DNA of 64,000 nucleotides from Phragmites australis (Eukaryota; Streptophyta; Magnoliopsida; Poales; Poaceae), in the NCBI RefSeq assembly GCF_958298935.1, contig NC_084927.1:18670001-18734000 (forward strand), written 5' to 3'. Of the stretch, positions 1 to 9,643 are shown in pieces (the stretch's first letter is position 1; the number at the start of each line of letters is the position of its first letter). Below the pieces are notes generated by a model. It did not search any database. It was not told the DNA's origin and saw only the letters and a list, made by a program, of their open reading frames with translations. Both the position numbers and the translations under genes were made by a program.

Positions 1-8
1 CGGGCAGC

Positions 9-1888
9 ATGTGTCGCACCGGAGGAGGAGGCACCGCTGACAGCGGAGCGGCGGCGGCGCCGGAGGACCGGGGGAAGCGCCCCCGGCTCTTCATTCCCGT
101 GTCGGAGTCCCCGCCGTCGCCATCGGCAGCGGCAGCGTTCCTAGTCTTGGAGCCGCGCCTTGTTCGGATGGGGCCCGATCTGGCGCCCGGAGACCACGCG
201 GCGGCCCCGCCGAGCCCCCGGCGGAAGAGGATGAGGGAGGACTCCGAGCCGGCGCTATCGGGCCCGGAGTTCAGGATCCCGGCGGCCAAATGGCAATACC
301 GAGGGACCAAGACCTCGTAAGTTTCGTCCTTAACTCTTTCTTGGGCATGCTTCGCCCGAACTAAGCTTCGGTTTTGATCTTCGTCTTTCTCCTGCAGGCC
401 GCCTGCGGGCGCCGCTGAGGGCCAGGGGCAGCCGAAGGCGCCGAGGCCGGCGCCAGCCCCCGAGCCGAGCGCGCCGGCAGAGCCAGAGCTGGCAAGCGCG
501 GCGGCCGGGCCGAGGCCAACGGACCTGGCGGTGGAGACGGGGAAGACGGACGCGGCGGCCGTGCCAGAACTAGCGGACGCAGCGGCAGAGCCGAAAACGG
601 TGGGCACAACGTCCTTGTTGGGACCGACGGATGCGGCGGCCGAGAGGGTGCCAGCAGACGCGACGGCCGAGGCGAAGACACAGCCGTCCCCCGAGCAATC
701 GGCGCCAGTCGAACCTACCCCGGGCGTGCCGAGCCCGGGGCGGATGATGGTGTTGCAACCTTCGGGGACCCCGAACCCCCCGGAGGAGGCTCGCGGGGAA
801 CCCAGCGCCCAACCGGCGCCCGGCCAGCCTGCCGAACCCCTCCCGATCGCGATCGAGAGCGTCCGGGTGGCGGTCGAGCGGCTGGGCGTGGCGGTGGACT
901 GGGAGGTGGCGCAGCTTGAGGCGGAGCGCGCCACGCTGGCCACGCTCCTGCACCTGCCGAGGCCCTTGCCAGGGAGAGGCAGGTGTAGGAGCGGGAGGAG
1001 GCGGTCGCGAGCCGCGAGAGGGCGGTGGAGGCCCTCCAGGCTGACCTGACCCGTCGGGAGGGCGAGCCCGACCGGGCTCGCGCCGATTTCCAGCGTTGGG
1101 CAAAGGAGCTGCAGAACGCCGAATGGGATCTCTTACGCTGGGAGGAGGACGTCGCTGTCCGGGAGTTCGACACCGAGATCACGGCGGTGGACCTGGGCGC
1201 CCGAGAGGACTTGCTGACCCGCCGGGAGGGTGAGGCTGCCGAGGCGGCAGCGGCCGCCGCTGCCAGGGAGGAGCAGATCGCTAAGCATGAGGCGGAGCTG
1301 ACCGCCCGCGAGCGGGTTCTGTCCGAGCTGGTGGCGCAGGTGAAGCAAGCCGCCGACCATGCGCTCGACACCGGCTTCTCTGGCGTGGCCGGGGGCCAGG
1401 GTCTCGAGGAGCAGCTGCGGATCACGAAGGAGAAGCTCGAGGCTGCCTTTGTCGCGCGGTTCAACTTGCTGCAGATGTTGGAGGACACACTCCGGCGGAT
1501 GCGGCGGTCCGTGGTGAGCGCCGGCCTTGGGCGACTCGTCATGGAGACGAAGGGCGACGCCCCCGGCCGATTCGTCCTGGGACTCCAGCAGGTCTGCGAG
1601 CGCCTCGAGGCGCTGCCCTGGGCCGTCCAGGAGCTTGCCGCCCGGGAAGGGCGCGGCTTGGCCCAAGCGGTGGCCGAGCACGTCCTGGCCTGCTACCGGA
1701 GCAGAGACTCAAACTTCCCACTGGAGCCAGCTCGGGAAGGAGTAGTCGAAGCCGAGAAAGAGGCCGCCCGGGAAGCAGTTCGGAGCACCACTGCTGAGGT
1801 GGCGGCCGGCTTCAAGCGTGAAGTGCCGCCACCGCCAGCCCCCGGGGGTGGCTGTGATGACTCCGACTCCGACGCCGACTCTGATTAG
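9..1888 (+). pseudogene. Antisense extra ORF of the Tat element, coiled-coil protein, spliced, broken
   Basis: This ORF lies downstream of pol and reads opposite to it. Exon 1 (9-316) begins MCRTGGGG and is Pro/Ala-rich with basic patches such as RRKRM. A GTAAGT donor at 317 and a polypyrimidine-CAG acceptor ending at 397 allow an 81-bp intron, and splicing keeps the frame into exon 2 (398 on). Exon 2 is Ala/Pro/Glu-rich and then becomes a long Glu/Arg/Ala helix of coiled-coil type (about 850-1500), with blocks such as DLTRREGE and AREEQIAKHEAEL. It ends in an acidic DSDSDADSD tail and TAG at 1886-1888. A frameshift near 935-960 and a TAG at 987-989 (expected Gln) break this copy. The function of such ORFs is unknown. 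An incomplete N-terminus is possible because the window starts 8 bases earlier. Confidence 0.7.
317..397 (+). other. Candidate intron in the antisense ORF
   Basis: It starts GTAAGT and ends in a T/C-rich tract followed by CTGCAG. Its 81 bp is a normal short plant intron. Unspliced translation stops at once (TAA at 318-320), while removal joins exon 1 to a frame open for several hundred bases. That coding logic is the main support. Confidence 0.6.
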
Positions 1889-3561
1889 GCTTTTTGTAGT
1901 TTCTTCTTCTTTCATTTTTCTTTGACTCGATGTAAATACGGGAGTGATCCCTTAGAAATGCTTGTATTCCCTTTGTAAATATAATGGAAGCTTTTCTTTG
2001 GGCTCGCAGCTCCGGTATTCTTGAGTACTTAGCGCTTCTTCTGATGTTTTGCCTTGATGCCCCGGGGAGTACTTAGTCGGTTTGATCCGACCTTTCCATC
2101 CCCGAGAACGAAGTCGTCCTGACCGTCCTTCTCGGTGCGTTCAGCCCCCGAGCCCTCGCGAGTCCGCATTGGCTAAGTCAAAAGACAAAGACACGAACTT
2201 CCTTGCTCGGGAGATAGATCGATCCAGCATGGAGCACGCCATGACCGGTGAACACTTTTCCATCTTGCGACCACTCAGTCAGCAGACCAGAGACACGTGC
2301 GGGTGGGAATACGACCAAGAGTCCCAATGGTTCGGTGGTGCCTGGGCTTAGGACGGACCAAACCGAGCACCGACAACCCACCCCTAAGGCTTAGGCTCCG
2401 GACTACTCGAGCGGCTCGAGCGATAGGATTACCTAGGGCGCCCAGGGACTCGGTAGTGCTCGGGGCCCTTAAAAGCGGACCGAACACCACGACCACCATG
2501 AAAGACTTCAATCAGACATTACCGCACATACGGTACACCTTTCTACGGACAGTTCTGTCGTTCTAGGAAAAAGTGGACACACGGTAGGGTTTTGTGCGCG
2601 TGGAGACCATCTCACCGGGAAGATTAGAATACGAGGGCCCCCGAGGACGACTCGGGAACAAAATATTATTTAATATAAATTCGTCTAAATTTAACCACTC
2701 ACCGGATAGCTGTCGGCCTTTCGGCCAACTAATCCAGGAGGGGCGTGCGCTCTAAGGTCGGGGTGCCCGGGGGCTTGGTTCCCTCAGCCGGGGCACTCGA
2801 GCATCAAGGGGCGCGTGAGGAGCCCGGGGTCGAGTGATCTCGACCACTCATGCTTAAGCGGTAGGACCACCCGGAGACCCTTGGGACCGAGCAGCGACCT
2901 AGGCATCGAGGCCCTCGCGGTCGAGCTGCTTTTGCTTTGACTGTCGATCTGTGACTTAAGAGAAAATAGAGAAAAATTCCTTGTTTGGTGCGCTCTGTTA
3001 GTGCGGTACTTGTTATAGACTGCTCTCATTTTCGACCCGAGACCTCTCGAATACCCAGACCAGCGGACAAGAGCGGACAGAGGCATAACCCAGAGGTCCT
3101 ATGGTTCGGTGGCGCCCGGGTATGACAGACCAGACCGAGCACCGACAGCCCGCCCCTGGGGCCTGGGCTTCGGACTACTCGAGTAGCTCGAGCGATAGGA
3201 TTACCCAGAGCGCCCAGGGACTCGGTAGTGCCCGGAGACCTGCCATGACACCGAACACCACAGCCTACCACATCGGACGTAAGTCAGCAGCAACTGCCCG
3301 CGCGCATACCGGTCGGGATTCTTTTATCAGGGGGGAAATGAGAGAGCGAACTTTTCTCGCATAATCGAGCATCTCACCAGACAGATTAAACACATGGAAT
3401 CCAGAAAAACGAAATTGACATACGATTGTATTTCAACATTCATACTGAATTGACAATTTTTTACAAGGTTGGGTGACTTACCCAGCTAGTGGTAGCCCCC
3501 GGTCAACTTGGGTAGGAGGGAGGCCCCCGGCCTGGTTGACCTGAGCCGCGAGCATGGCCAT
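1889..3561. other. Noncoding region between pol and the antisense ORF of the Tat element
   Basis: No credible coding frame was seen. Bases 1889-2040 follow the antisense stop and are T-rich, as expected of a 3' untranslated end (TTTGTAAATATAATGGAAG at 1972-1990). The remainder is dominated by a direct duplication listed separately. Confidence 0.6.
2272..3470 (+). repeat. Two-copy direct duplication inside the Tat element, offset about 770 bp
   Basis: The best-conserved block is 2322-2495 against 3090-3262, sharing words such as ATGGTTCGGTGG, GAGCACCGACA, GGACTACTCGAG, GCTCGAGCGATAGGATTACC and GCCCAGGGACTCGGTAGTG. Weaker similarity continues on both sides (2570-2640 against 3340-3400), so one unit of roughly 770 bp was duplicated and has diverged to about 80% identity by eye. 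Each copy carries the near-palindrome CTCGAGCGGCTCGAG or CTCGAGTAGCTCGAG. Confidence 0.75.
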
Positions 3562-4776
3562 CTATGGGTATAACTTGCGCAGGTGCTCGATGTTCCACGG
3601 GTTGGGGAGCGGTTGCCTGTCTTCTGCAGCCAGCCTAAAAGAACCTTCTCGCGGGACCCCGATCATGGTGAAGGGACCTTCCCACATAGGGGACATCTTA
3701 TTCTTCCCTTCACGTGACTAGGTCCCCCACCTCAAGAGACCGGGCCTGGACATGGCGCTGATGGTAGCGCCGCAGACTTTGCTGGTAACGAGCTGCCCGG
3801 ACAGCGGCACGCCGCCAGTGCTCCTCCAAGTAGTCGACGCCGTCGCGTCTCTGCTGCTCCTGTTCCCCTTCAGAATAGGCGTGCACCCGAGGGGAACCTA
3901 GAGTGAGCTCGAAGGGGAGGACCACCTCAGCACCGTACACAAGGAAGAATGGAGTCTCTCCGGTGGCGCGGCTTGGCGTGGTCCGATTAGCCCATAGCAC
4001 GGTGGGCAACTCGTCCACCCATCCCTTCCCGTGCTTTGCGAGCACGTCATAGGTCCGGGTTTTGAGGCCCCTCAGTATCTCCGCGTTGCCGCGCTCAACT
4101 TGCCTGTTACTCCGAGGATGAGCGACGGAGGCGAAGCAGAGCTTGATGCCGAGGTCTTCGCAGTAGTCCCCGAACAGGGTACTTGTGAACTGGGTGCCGT
4201 TGTCGGTGATGATCCGGTTCGGGACACCAAAGCGACTGGTGATGCCGCGGATAAACTGGAGCACTGTGTTGTTGGTCACCTTGATGACTGGGACCACCTC
4301 CGGCCACTTGGTGAATTTGTCGATGGCAACGTAGAGGTACTCATAGCCCCCGATTGCTCGGGGGAATGGACCCAGAATGTCCAGCCCCCAGACCGCGAAA
4401 GGCCATGACAGGGGGATGGTGTGAAGAGCCTGAGCTGGCTGGTGGATCTGCTTTGCGTGGAACTGGCACGCTCTGCAGCGCCGAACCAGCTTGGAAGCAT
4501 CATGGAGGGCTGTAGGCCAGTAAAAACCTTACCGGAAGGCCTTCCCGACCAGCGTGCGGAACGATGCATGGCCACCGCACTCGCCCTCATGGATCTCAGC
4601 GAGAAGCTCGCCGCCTTCTGCCCAGAGATGCATTTCAGGAGAATACTGCCTGCACTACGCCGGTAGAGATCCCCATCTACTATGGCATAGCGTTTGGACT
4701 GCCGAGCAACTCTTTCGGTACACGCCTCATCCCCGGGAAGGAACTTTTCCTTCAAGTACCCTCGGATGTCGTCCAT
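3562..4776 (-). pseudogene. Tat element integrase domain of pol, broken
   Basis: The protein begins near 4776 (MDDIRGYLKEKFLPGDE), passes a zinc-binding region (HEGECGGH, CRACQFHAKQIH) and enters the integrase core. The DD-E triad is visible: Asp in GLDILGPF, Asp in ITDNGTQFTS and Glu in RQVERGNAEI. The C-terminal part ends NPWNIEHLRKLYP with TAG at 3562-3564. Breaks are a one-base frameshift near 4603-4625, a stop about 30 codons later in AFR*GFYW, and a short deletion with frame change near 3705-3710. The family function is joining element DNA to the host chromosome. The core residues survive but the frame does not, so it is not expected to make active enzyme. Confidence 0.88.
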
Positions 4777-7035
4777 TCACGAGGCATCTTGAGAACATTC
4801 AGCAAGTGCAGCGCACTCGCCGGACGGCGGCACCCTGACGGGGCTTCCCACTGAGGGCACCGCCGAGGTCCCTTGAATTGAGTTCGAGGTTTCCCCTTCA
4901 TCCTGTTCGGTAGGTAGAACGGAAGGCCGTGTGAGTCTTTCTTCAAAGACTCCGGCAGGGACGCGCGCACGGGAGGAGGCCAGGCGGGAGAGCTCGTCGA
5001 CCAGAGCGTTGTCTTGGCGAGGGATGTGCCGCAGCTCCAGGCCATCGAAGCGCTTCTCCAGCTTCCTGACTGCTGCCACGTACGCCGCCATTTGAGGATC
5101 CGTGCACTGGTACTCTTTGGATACCTGGTTGACTACCAGCTGGGAGTCTCCCTTGACCAGGAGGCGACGAATCCCGAGGCCCACCACGGCCCGGAGGCCA
5201 GCGACGAGACCTTCATATTCCACCATGTTGTTGGATGCGCGGAACTGCAGCTGCACAACGTACCGGAGTTCTTCACCCGTTCGGGAGGTGAGAACCACTC
5301 TGGGCCCCGCGCCTTTCAGCGAGAGGGAACCATCGAAGTGCATGATCCAATACCCGGGCGCATCATGCCCGGGATATGCAGAAATCTCTTCTGGGACGAC
5401 CTCGGGGACGGGTGTCCACTCTGCCACGAAGTCAGAGAGTGCCTGGCTTTTGATTGCCTGGCGACTGACAAAGTGCAGGTCGAACTCTGCCAGCTCCACC
5501 GCCCACTTGACAACACACCCAGTGCCTTCTCGGTTCTGGAGGATAGGTCCGAGTGGATACGTGGTAACCACCGAGACCTTGTGCGCTTGGAAGTAATGGC
5601 GCAGCTTTCGGGATGCGATGAACACGGCGTAGAGCAGCTTCTGAGCCTGGGGGTACCTTGTTTTGGCCTCCCGGAGGACTTCACTGACAAAGTACACTAG
5701 TCGTTGTACCCGGCGGGCCCAGACGGTGACCTCACCCGAGGGGCTGTCGCGGCCCCCAAGCTCGGCGGCGTGGTCTGGGCTGACCGGGTGCTCGGGCTCT
5801 ACTCCCTGGTCGGGAGGAGCCGAGTGCTCGGGCTCGACCCCCTGCTCGGGGGGAGCCAAGTGCTCGGGCTCGACCCCCTGCTCGAGCGGAGCCGCGAGGA
5901 CGTGTGAGTGCCCGGGGGCGGCCGGGAGCTGGGACCCAGCACCTGGCCCCGCGCACTCGTCGCGCTCCACCACCAGCACCATGCTTACGACCTGAGGAGT
6001 GGCCGATACGTAGAGTAGTAGTGGCTCGCCTTCGGATGGAGCCACCAGCACGGGCGGTGAGGTGAGGTACTTCTTCAGATCGCGGAAGGCCTGCTCAGCC
6101 TCCGACGTCCAGTCAAAGCGACCGGTTTTCTTCAGAAGCTTGACGAGGGGGAGCCCCCGCTCCCCAAGTTTGGAGATGAAGCGCCCGAGGGCCACCATGC
6201 AGCCGGTGAGACGCTGGAACTCCTTGAGTTGAGCCAGGGGTTGCATCTGCTCGATGGCCCGGATCTTCTCCGAATTGGCCTCGATTCCTCGGCTGGAAAC
6301 CAAGAAACCGAGGAGCTTGCCCTCGGGTACCCCGAAGACACACTTCTTGGTGTTGAGCTTTAGGAGGGTAGTGCGGAGACTGTTGAAAGTCTCGGCAAGG
6401 TCGTGGAGCAGGGTGGCGCGGTCTCGGGACTTGACCACGAGATCGTCGATGTAGGCTTCGACGTTGCGGCCAACCTGCGAATCAAGGGTGATGCGAATGG
6501 CGCGCTGGAAAGAAGACCCAGCATTGCGCAAACCAAAAGGCATTGACATATAACAATAAGTCCCCACCGGGGTGGTAAAAGCAGTTTTTTCTTCATCCTC
6601 TACGGCCATGCGAATCTGGTGATATCTAGAGTTTGCATCTAAAAAACACAAAAGATCACATCCCACGGTTGCATCTACAATTTGATCTATGCGGGGCAAG
6701 GGAAAAGGATCTTGAGGGCAAGCCTTATTTAGGTCGGTGTAGTCCACGCACATGCGGAGTTTGCCGTTGGCCTTCGGGACGATAACTGGATTCGCCAGCC
6801 ACTCGGGGTGGAGGACTTCTCGGATAAATCTAGCGTCAAGGAGCTTGCTGACCTGCTCCCGGATGAACTCCTGATGCTCAGGCGCCTGCCGTCGGACCTT
6901 CTGCTTCACCGGGCGTGCGTCCGGTCGCACAGCCAAGTGGTGCTCAATCACCTCCCTAGGGATCCCGGGCATGTCGAACGGTTGCCATGCAAACACGTCG
7001 GCGTTAGCCTGGAGGAAGGTGACGAGCGCGCTTTC
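4777..7035 (-). pseudogene. Tat element reverse transcriptase and RNase H domains of pol
   Basis: The frame is open from just after the stop at 7036-7038 to 4777. It starts near [22 protein letters not shown] blocks follow in order: [47 protein letters not shown], and the catalytic [10 protein letters not shown] with both Asp present. RNase H follows at about 5400-4870, with [28 protein letters not shown] and [15 protein letters not shown]. An inserted 12-aa repeat lies in the connection between RT and RNase H and is listed separately. The product copies element RNA into DNA. This part looks well kept, but it is cut off from gag-protease by the stop at 7036 and from integrase by the stop at 4777. 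Confidence 0.92.
5788..5895 (-). repeat. 36-bp in-frame tandem repeat in the RT-RNase H connection
   Basis: Three consecutive 36-bp units on the plus strand each start GTGCTCGGGCTC. On the coding (minus) strand each encodes a 12-residue unit of the form (P/L)(E/D)QGVEPEHxxP. Unit length is a multiple of three, so the frame is preserved. The opening word GTGCTCGGG is also the core of the hairpin repeats in this element's LTR. Confidence 0.8.
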
Positions 7036-7769
7036 CTATTTGCCGTCCAGGTCGCCACCGATGCGGACGACCTGGGAGGCGCCTTCGCCCACCACGACCT
7101 CCTTCGTAGGAAAAGAGGCGTCGGCGACGAGTCGGGGTTTGGATGAAGAGGGTCCCGGGCCCCCTGTGCAGCCTTCGACCTCGGCCTGGGCTGAGACCAA
7201 AGCCATGTACGACTGCTCGGCGCAGAAAACGGCACCGTTGGAGTCGGCGGTCACGGAGATGGGGCCTGCTGGGCCCGACATCTTGACCGTGAGATACGCG
7301 TAGTGCGCAGCCACCATGAATTTGGCGAGCGCCGGACGCCCGAGGATGGCGTTGTAGGGGAGGAGGACGTTTTCCGTGCGGAAGTTGTCCGGACTCCCGA
7401 AGGTTACAGGTAGCTCGACCTGCCCGAGGGGCAGGGAGTGCCTGGGTGTCACTCCGCAGAATGGAAGCGACGGCTTTAGGCGCCTGGAGGGCACTAACAG
7501 CTTCTCGAAGGCCTCCTTGGAGAGGAGGTTGAGGCCTGCGCCCCCATTGATCAGCACTCTGCCGACCTTGACATTGCAGATGGTGGGGGACACTACCAAA
7601 GGTAGTCGCCCCATGCCTGCAGTACAGGAGGGGTGGTCTGCTATACTGAACGTGATCGGAGCGTCCGACCACCTCAGGGGCCTGGTGGACTCTTTGCTCG
7701 GGGTTGCCGAGCATACCTCGTGCCGCATGGTCTTGATGCCACACCGTGAGGAAGGCGTGTAGGCGCCTC
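7036..7769 (-). pseudogene. Tat element aspartic protease region, active-site Asp replaced
   Basis: The reading follows gag in the same frame. A gypsy-type protease region is recognisable from WSDAPITFSIADH through VGRVLINGGAGLNLLS to YNAILGRPALAKFMV. The expected catalytic motif has Asp before Gly-Gly or Thr-Gly; here the codon is AAT (7546-7548), giving INGGA. The frame ends with TAG at 7036-7038 in GGDLDGK*ES, where Gln is plausible (CAG to TAG). The family function is cleavage of the Gag-Pol polyprotein. The same Asn is seen in the related fragment at 55886-55888. Confidence 0.8.
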
Positions 7770-9579
7770 CGTTGAAGAAGGCGACGGTATGCTCGGGTTC
7801 CTGGAAGCCGAGCTCAGCGTCGCCGGGGGCGGCCTCAGCATCGCCTCCCCCGCGGGACTCATCGCGCTCCTGCTGGCGCTGCTCGATGAGGCCTTTGACC
7901 ATACGACACTCTGTGAGATCATGGCATCTGGTCTGGTGGATGGGGCACCATTTGCCTGGCTCGGGCCCCGCGAGAGCGGGGGCCCTCGCTGCAGAAGGAG
8001 CCCGGGCGGGTGCCGGAGCTCTTGCGGGTGCTGGCGCCCTTGCAGGCGCCGGGGCCCACGCGGGAGCCGGAGCCCTAGGAGAGGCCCTGGCCGAGGCTCT
8101 CGCGGGTGCGGGCCGTCTGTCGGCGACCGCCCGGCGTTCTTGCCGGCGGTCGGGCTCTTGGGCCGTCCTATGGGCGGGACCCTGGGCCAGTTCGACAGGA
8201 GCGGCTTCGCGCTTTCTTCTCTTTTTCTTTTCCCGCCTGTCGGAGCGGGAAGAACTTGGCTGGTCGACGGCGGGGCGCGGAGCATGCCAAGCCCGGGCCT
8301 CCGCCGCCTTGGCGCACTTGTCGGCCAGTGCAAAGAGTTCCGTAGTGGTTTCGATTTCGTGCGTACCTAGCTTCTCGAGCATCCGCTTGTCACGGATGCC
8401 ATGCCGGAAGGCGACGATGACAGCGTGGGGGGCCATCCGCGGGTTGGTGTTGTGGACCTGGCTGAAGCGCTGAATGAAGCGCCGCAGCGTCTCCCCCTCC
8501 TGTTGCTTGACGGTGTAGAGATCGCACTCCAAGCCGGGGCGCGTGAACGTGCCTTGAAAATTAGCCACAAACTGGTGGCAGAGGTCATCCTAGGAGCTAA
8601 TAGATCCTGGGGGTAAGTTCATGAGCCAAGAACGGGCAGAGCCCCTCAAGGCAACATCGAAATAATTTACCATCACCTTTTCACTGCCACCGGCTGTCTG
8701 GACGGCCGTAGTGTATATTTGGAGGAACTCAACGGGGTCGATGGACCCGTCGTACTTCTCTGGCAGCTCAGGGCGGAACTTGGAGGGCCATTTGACCTGT
8801 TAGAGCTCACTAGAGAAGGCACGGCAGCTGGTGCCGTACCCTGTGGCGCGGATGGTGCTCCTTGGTGGTGAACGCCGGTGAGCCGGGGAATCCTGGCGAT
8901 CATGGGCCGGAAAAGAGGAAGCCTGGTCCTCAGCCTTGGCCTCCTGCCGGGTCTCCCGTTGGCGCTCGAGAGTGACGCGCGCATCCTCGTGGCCCCTCCG
9001 CTCGTTGAGACGCAAGCGGAGGTCCTGGGCTTCGGACGCGGCCAGGGGGGTGGCGCTCCGCCTGGAGGCCCCCCAGCCCGTGCAAACGTTGCCCGTTGAT
9101 GGGCCGGTTCTGGCGACGCCACGCTGGGTGGTGGCGCGAGAACTCTCGGCCAGCACCTGGCGGCGAGCAGTGCCGACCAGGGCAGCGACTTCTTGGATCC
9201 AGTGGCCCTCCGGGGTTTCCAGAGTCGCCTGAACAGGCGGATGCCTGAGGAGAGCGTGCGCCGCAAGCAGCGCGCTCTCGGGGCTGGCCTCGCTGAAAGC
9301 GAGCCTACGCCGGAGAGGCACCCGGCGCTGTCCAGAGACGGACCTGGCGGCCGGAGTTTCGACAATCAGCTGGGGGTCGGATGGTGCACCAGCGGCGGCG
9401 ACAGCGGCGGCGGCGGCCCTGCTAGGCCCAGCGCCTTGGTCCGCTTGGGAAGGGAACGCCGCGCGTGTAGATCGCGGCTGCTGCTGGGACGCAGCAGCGG
9501 CTAGGGCCTCCTGTTCGAGGGGTTGCATTTCCTCGCTGGAACTGGAGCCGAAACGCTGGAGGCGGTGTCCACTGGCCAT
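7770..9579 (-). pseudogene. Tat element gag, broken by two stops
   Basis: The start ATG is taken at 9579 (MASGHRLQRFGSSSSEE), just downstream of the LTR and PBS. The N-terminal half is Ala/Gln/Arg-rich, including a coiled stretch with RLRLNERRGHEDARVTLER. The conserved retrotransposon gag core reads PVEFLQIYTTAVQTAGG, SARSWLMNLPPGSI and FVANFQGTFTRPG. A zinc-knuckle-like cluster, CPIHQTRCHDLTEC, lies near 7900. Between core and knuckle is an Ala-Pro-Arg repeat (APAPARAPAPAR, about 7985-8100). Stops occur at 8800-8802 (TAA) and 8590-8592 (TAG, where Trp is expected before DDL). The family role is forming the virus-like particle. Confidence 0.85.
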
Positions 9580-9621
9580 TTTTTCTGTGGAAGAAAACAA
9601 ACAAACAGATTCAGGGATGTT

Positions 9622-9641
9622 CCCCCCTACCTGGCGCGCCA
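9622..9641 (-). other. Primer-binding site of the Tat element
   Basis: On the minus strand the LTR end CCGACA is followed by GC and then TGGCGCGCCAGGTAGGGG. Starting with TGG, it can pair with the CCA 3' end of a tRNA. The TGGCGC start resembles tRNA-Asp-type sites, but the rest does not match one I can state confidently. Confidence 0.55.
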
Positions 9642-9643
9642 GC

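Noticed and set aside
531..1103. Minus-strand frames over the antisense ORF
   Set aside because: Mirror frames of a GC-rich coding strand; they lack motifs and run against the pol-side order.
5014..5700. Plus-strand frame of 228 aa inside RT-RNase H
   Set aside because: Shadow of the minus-strand pol; no own motif.
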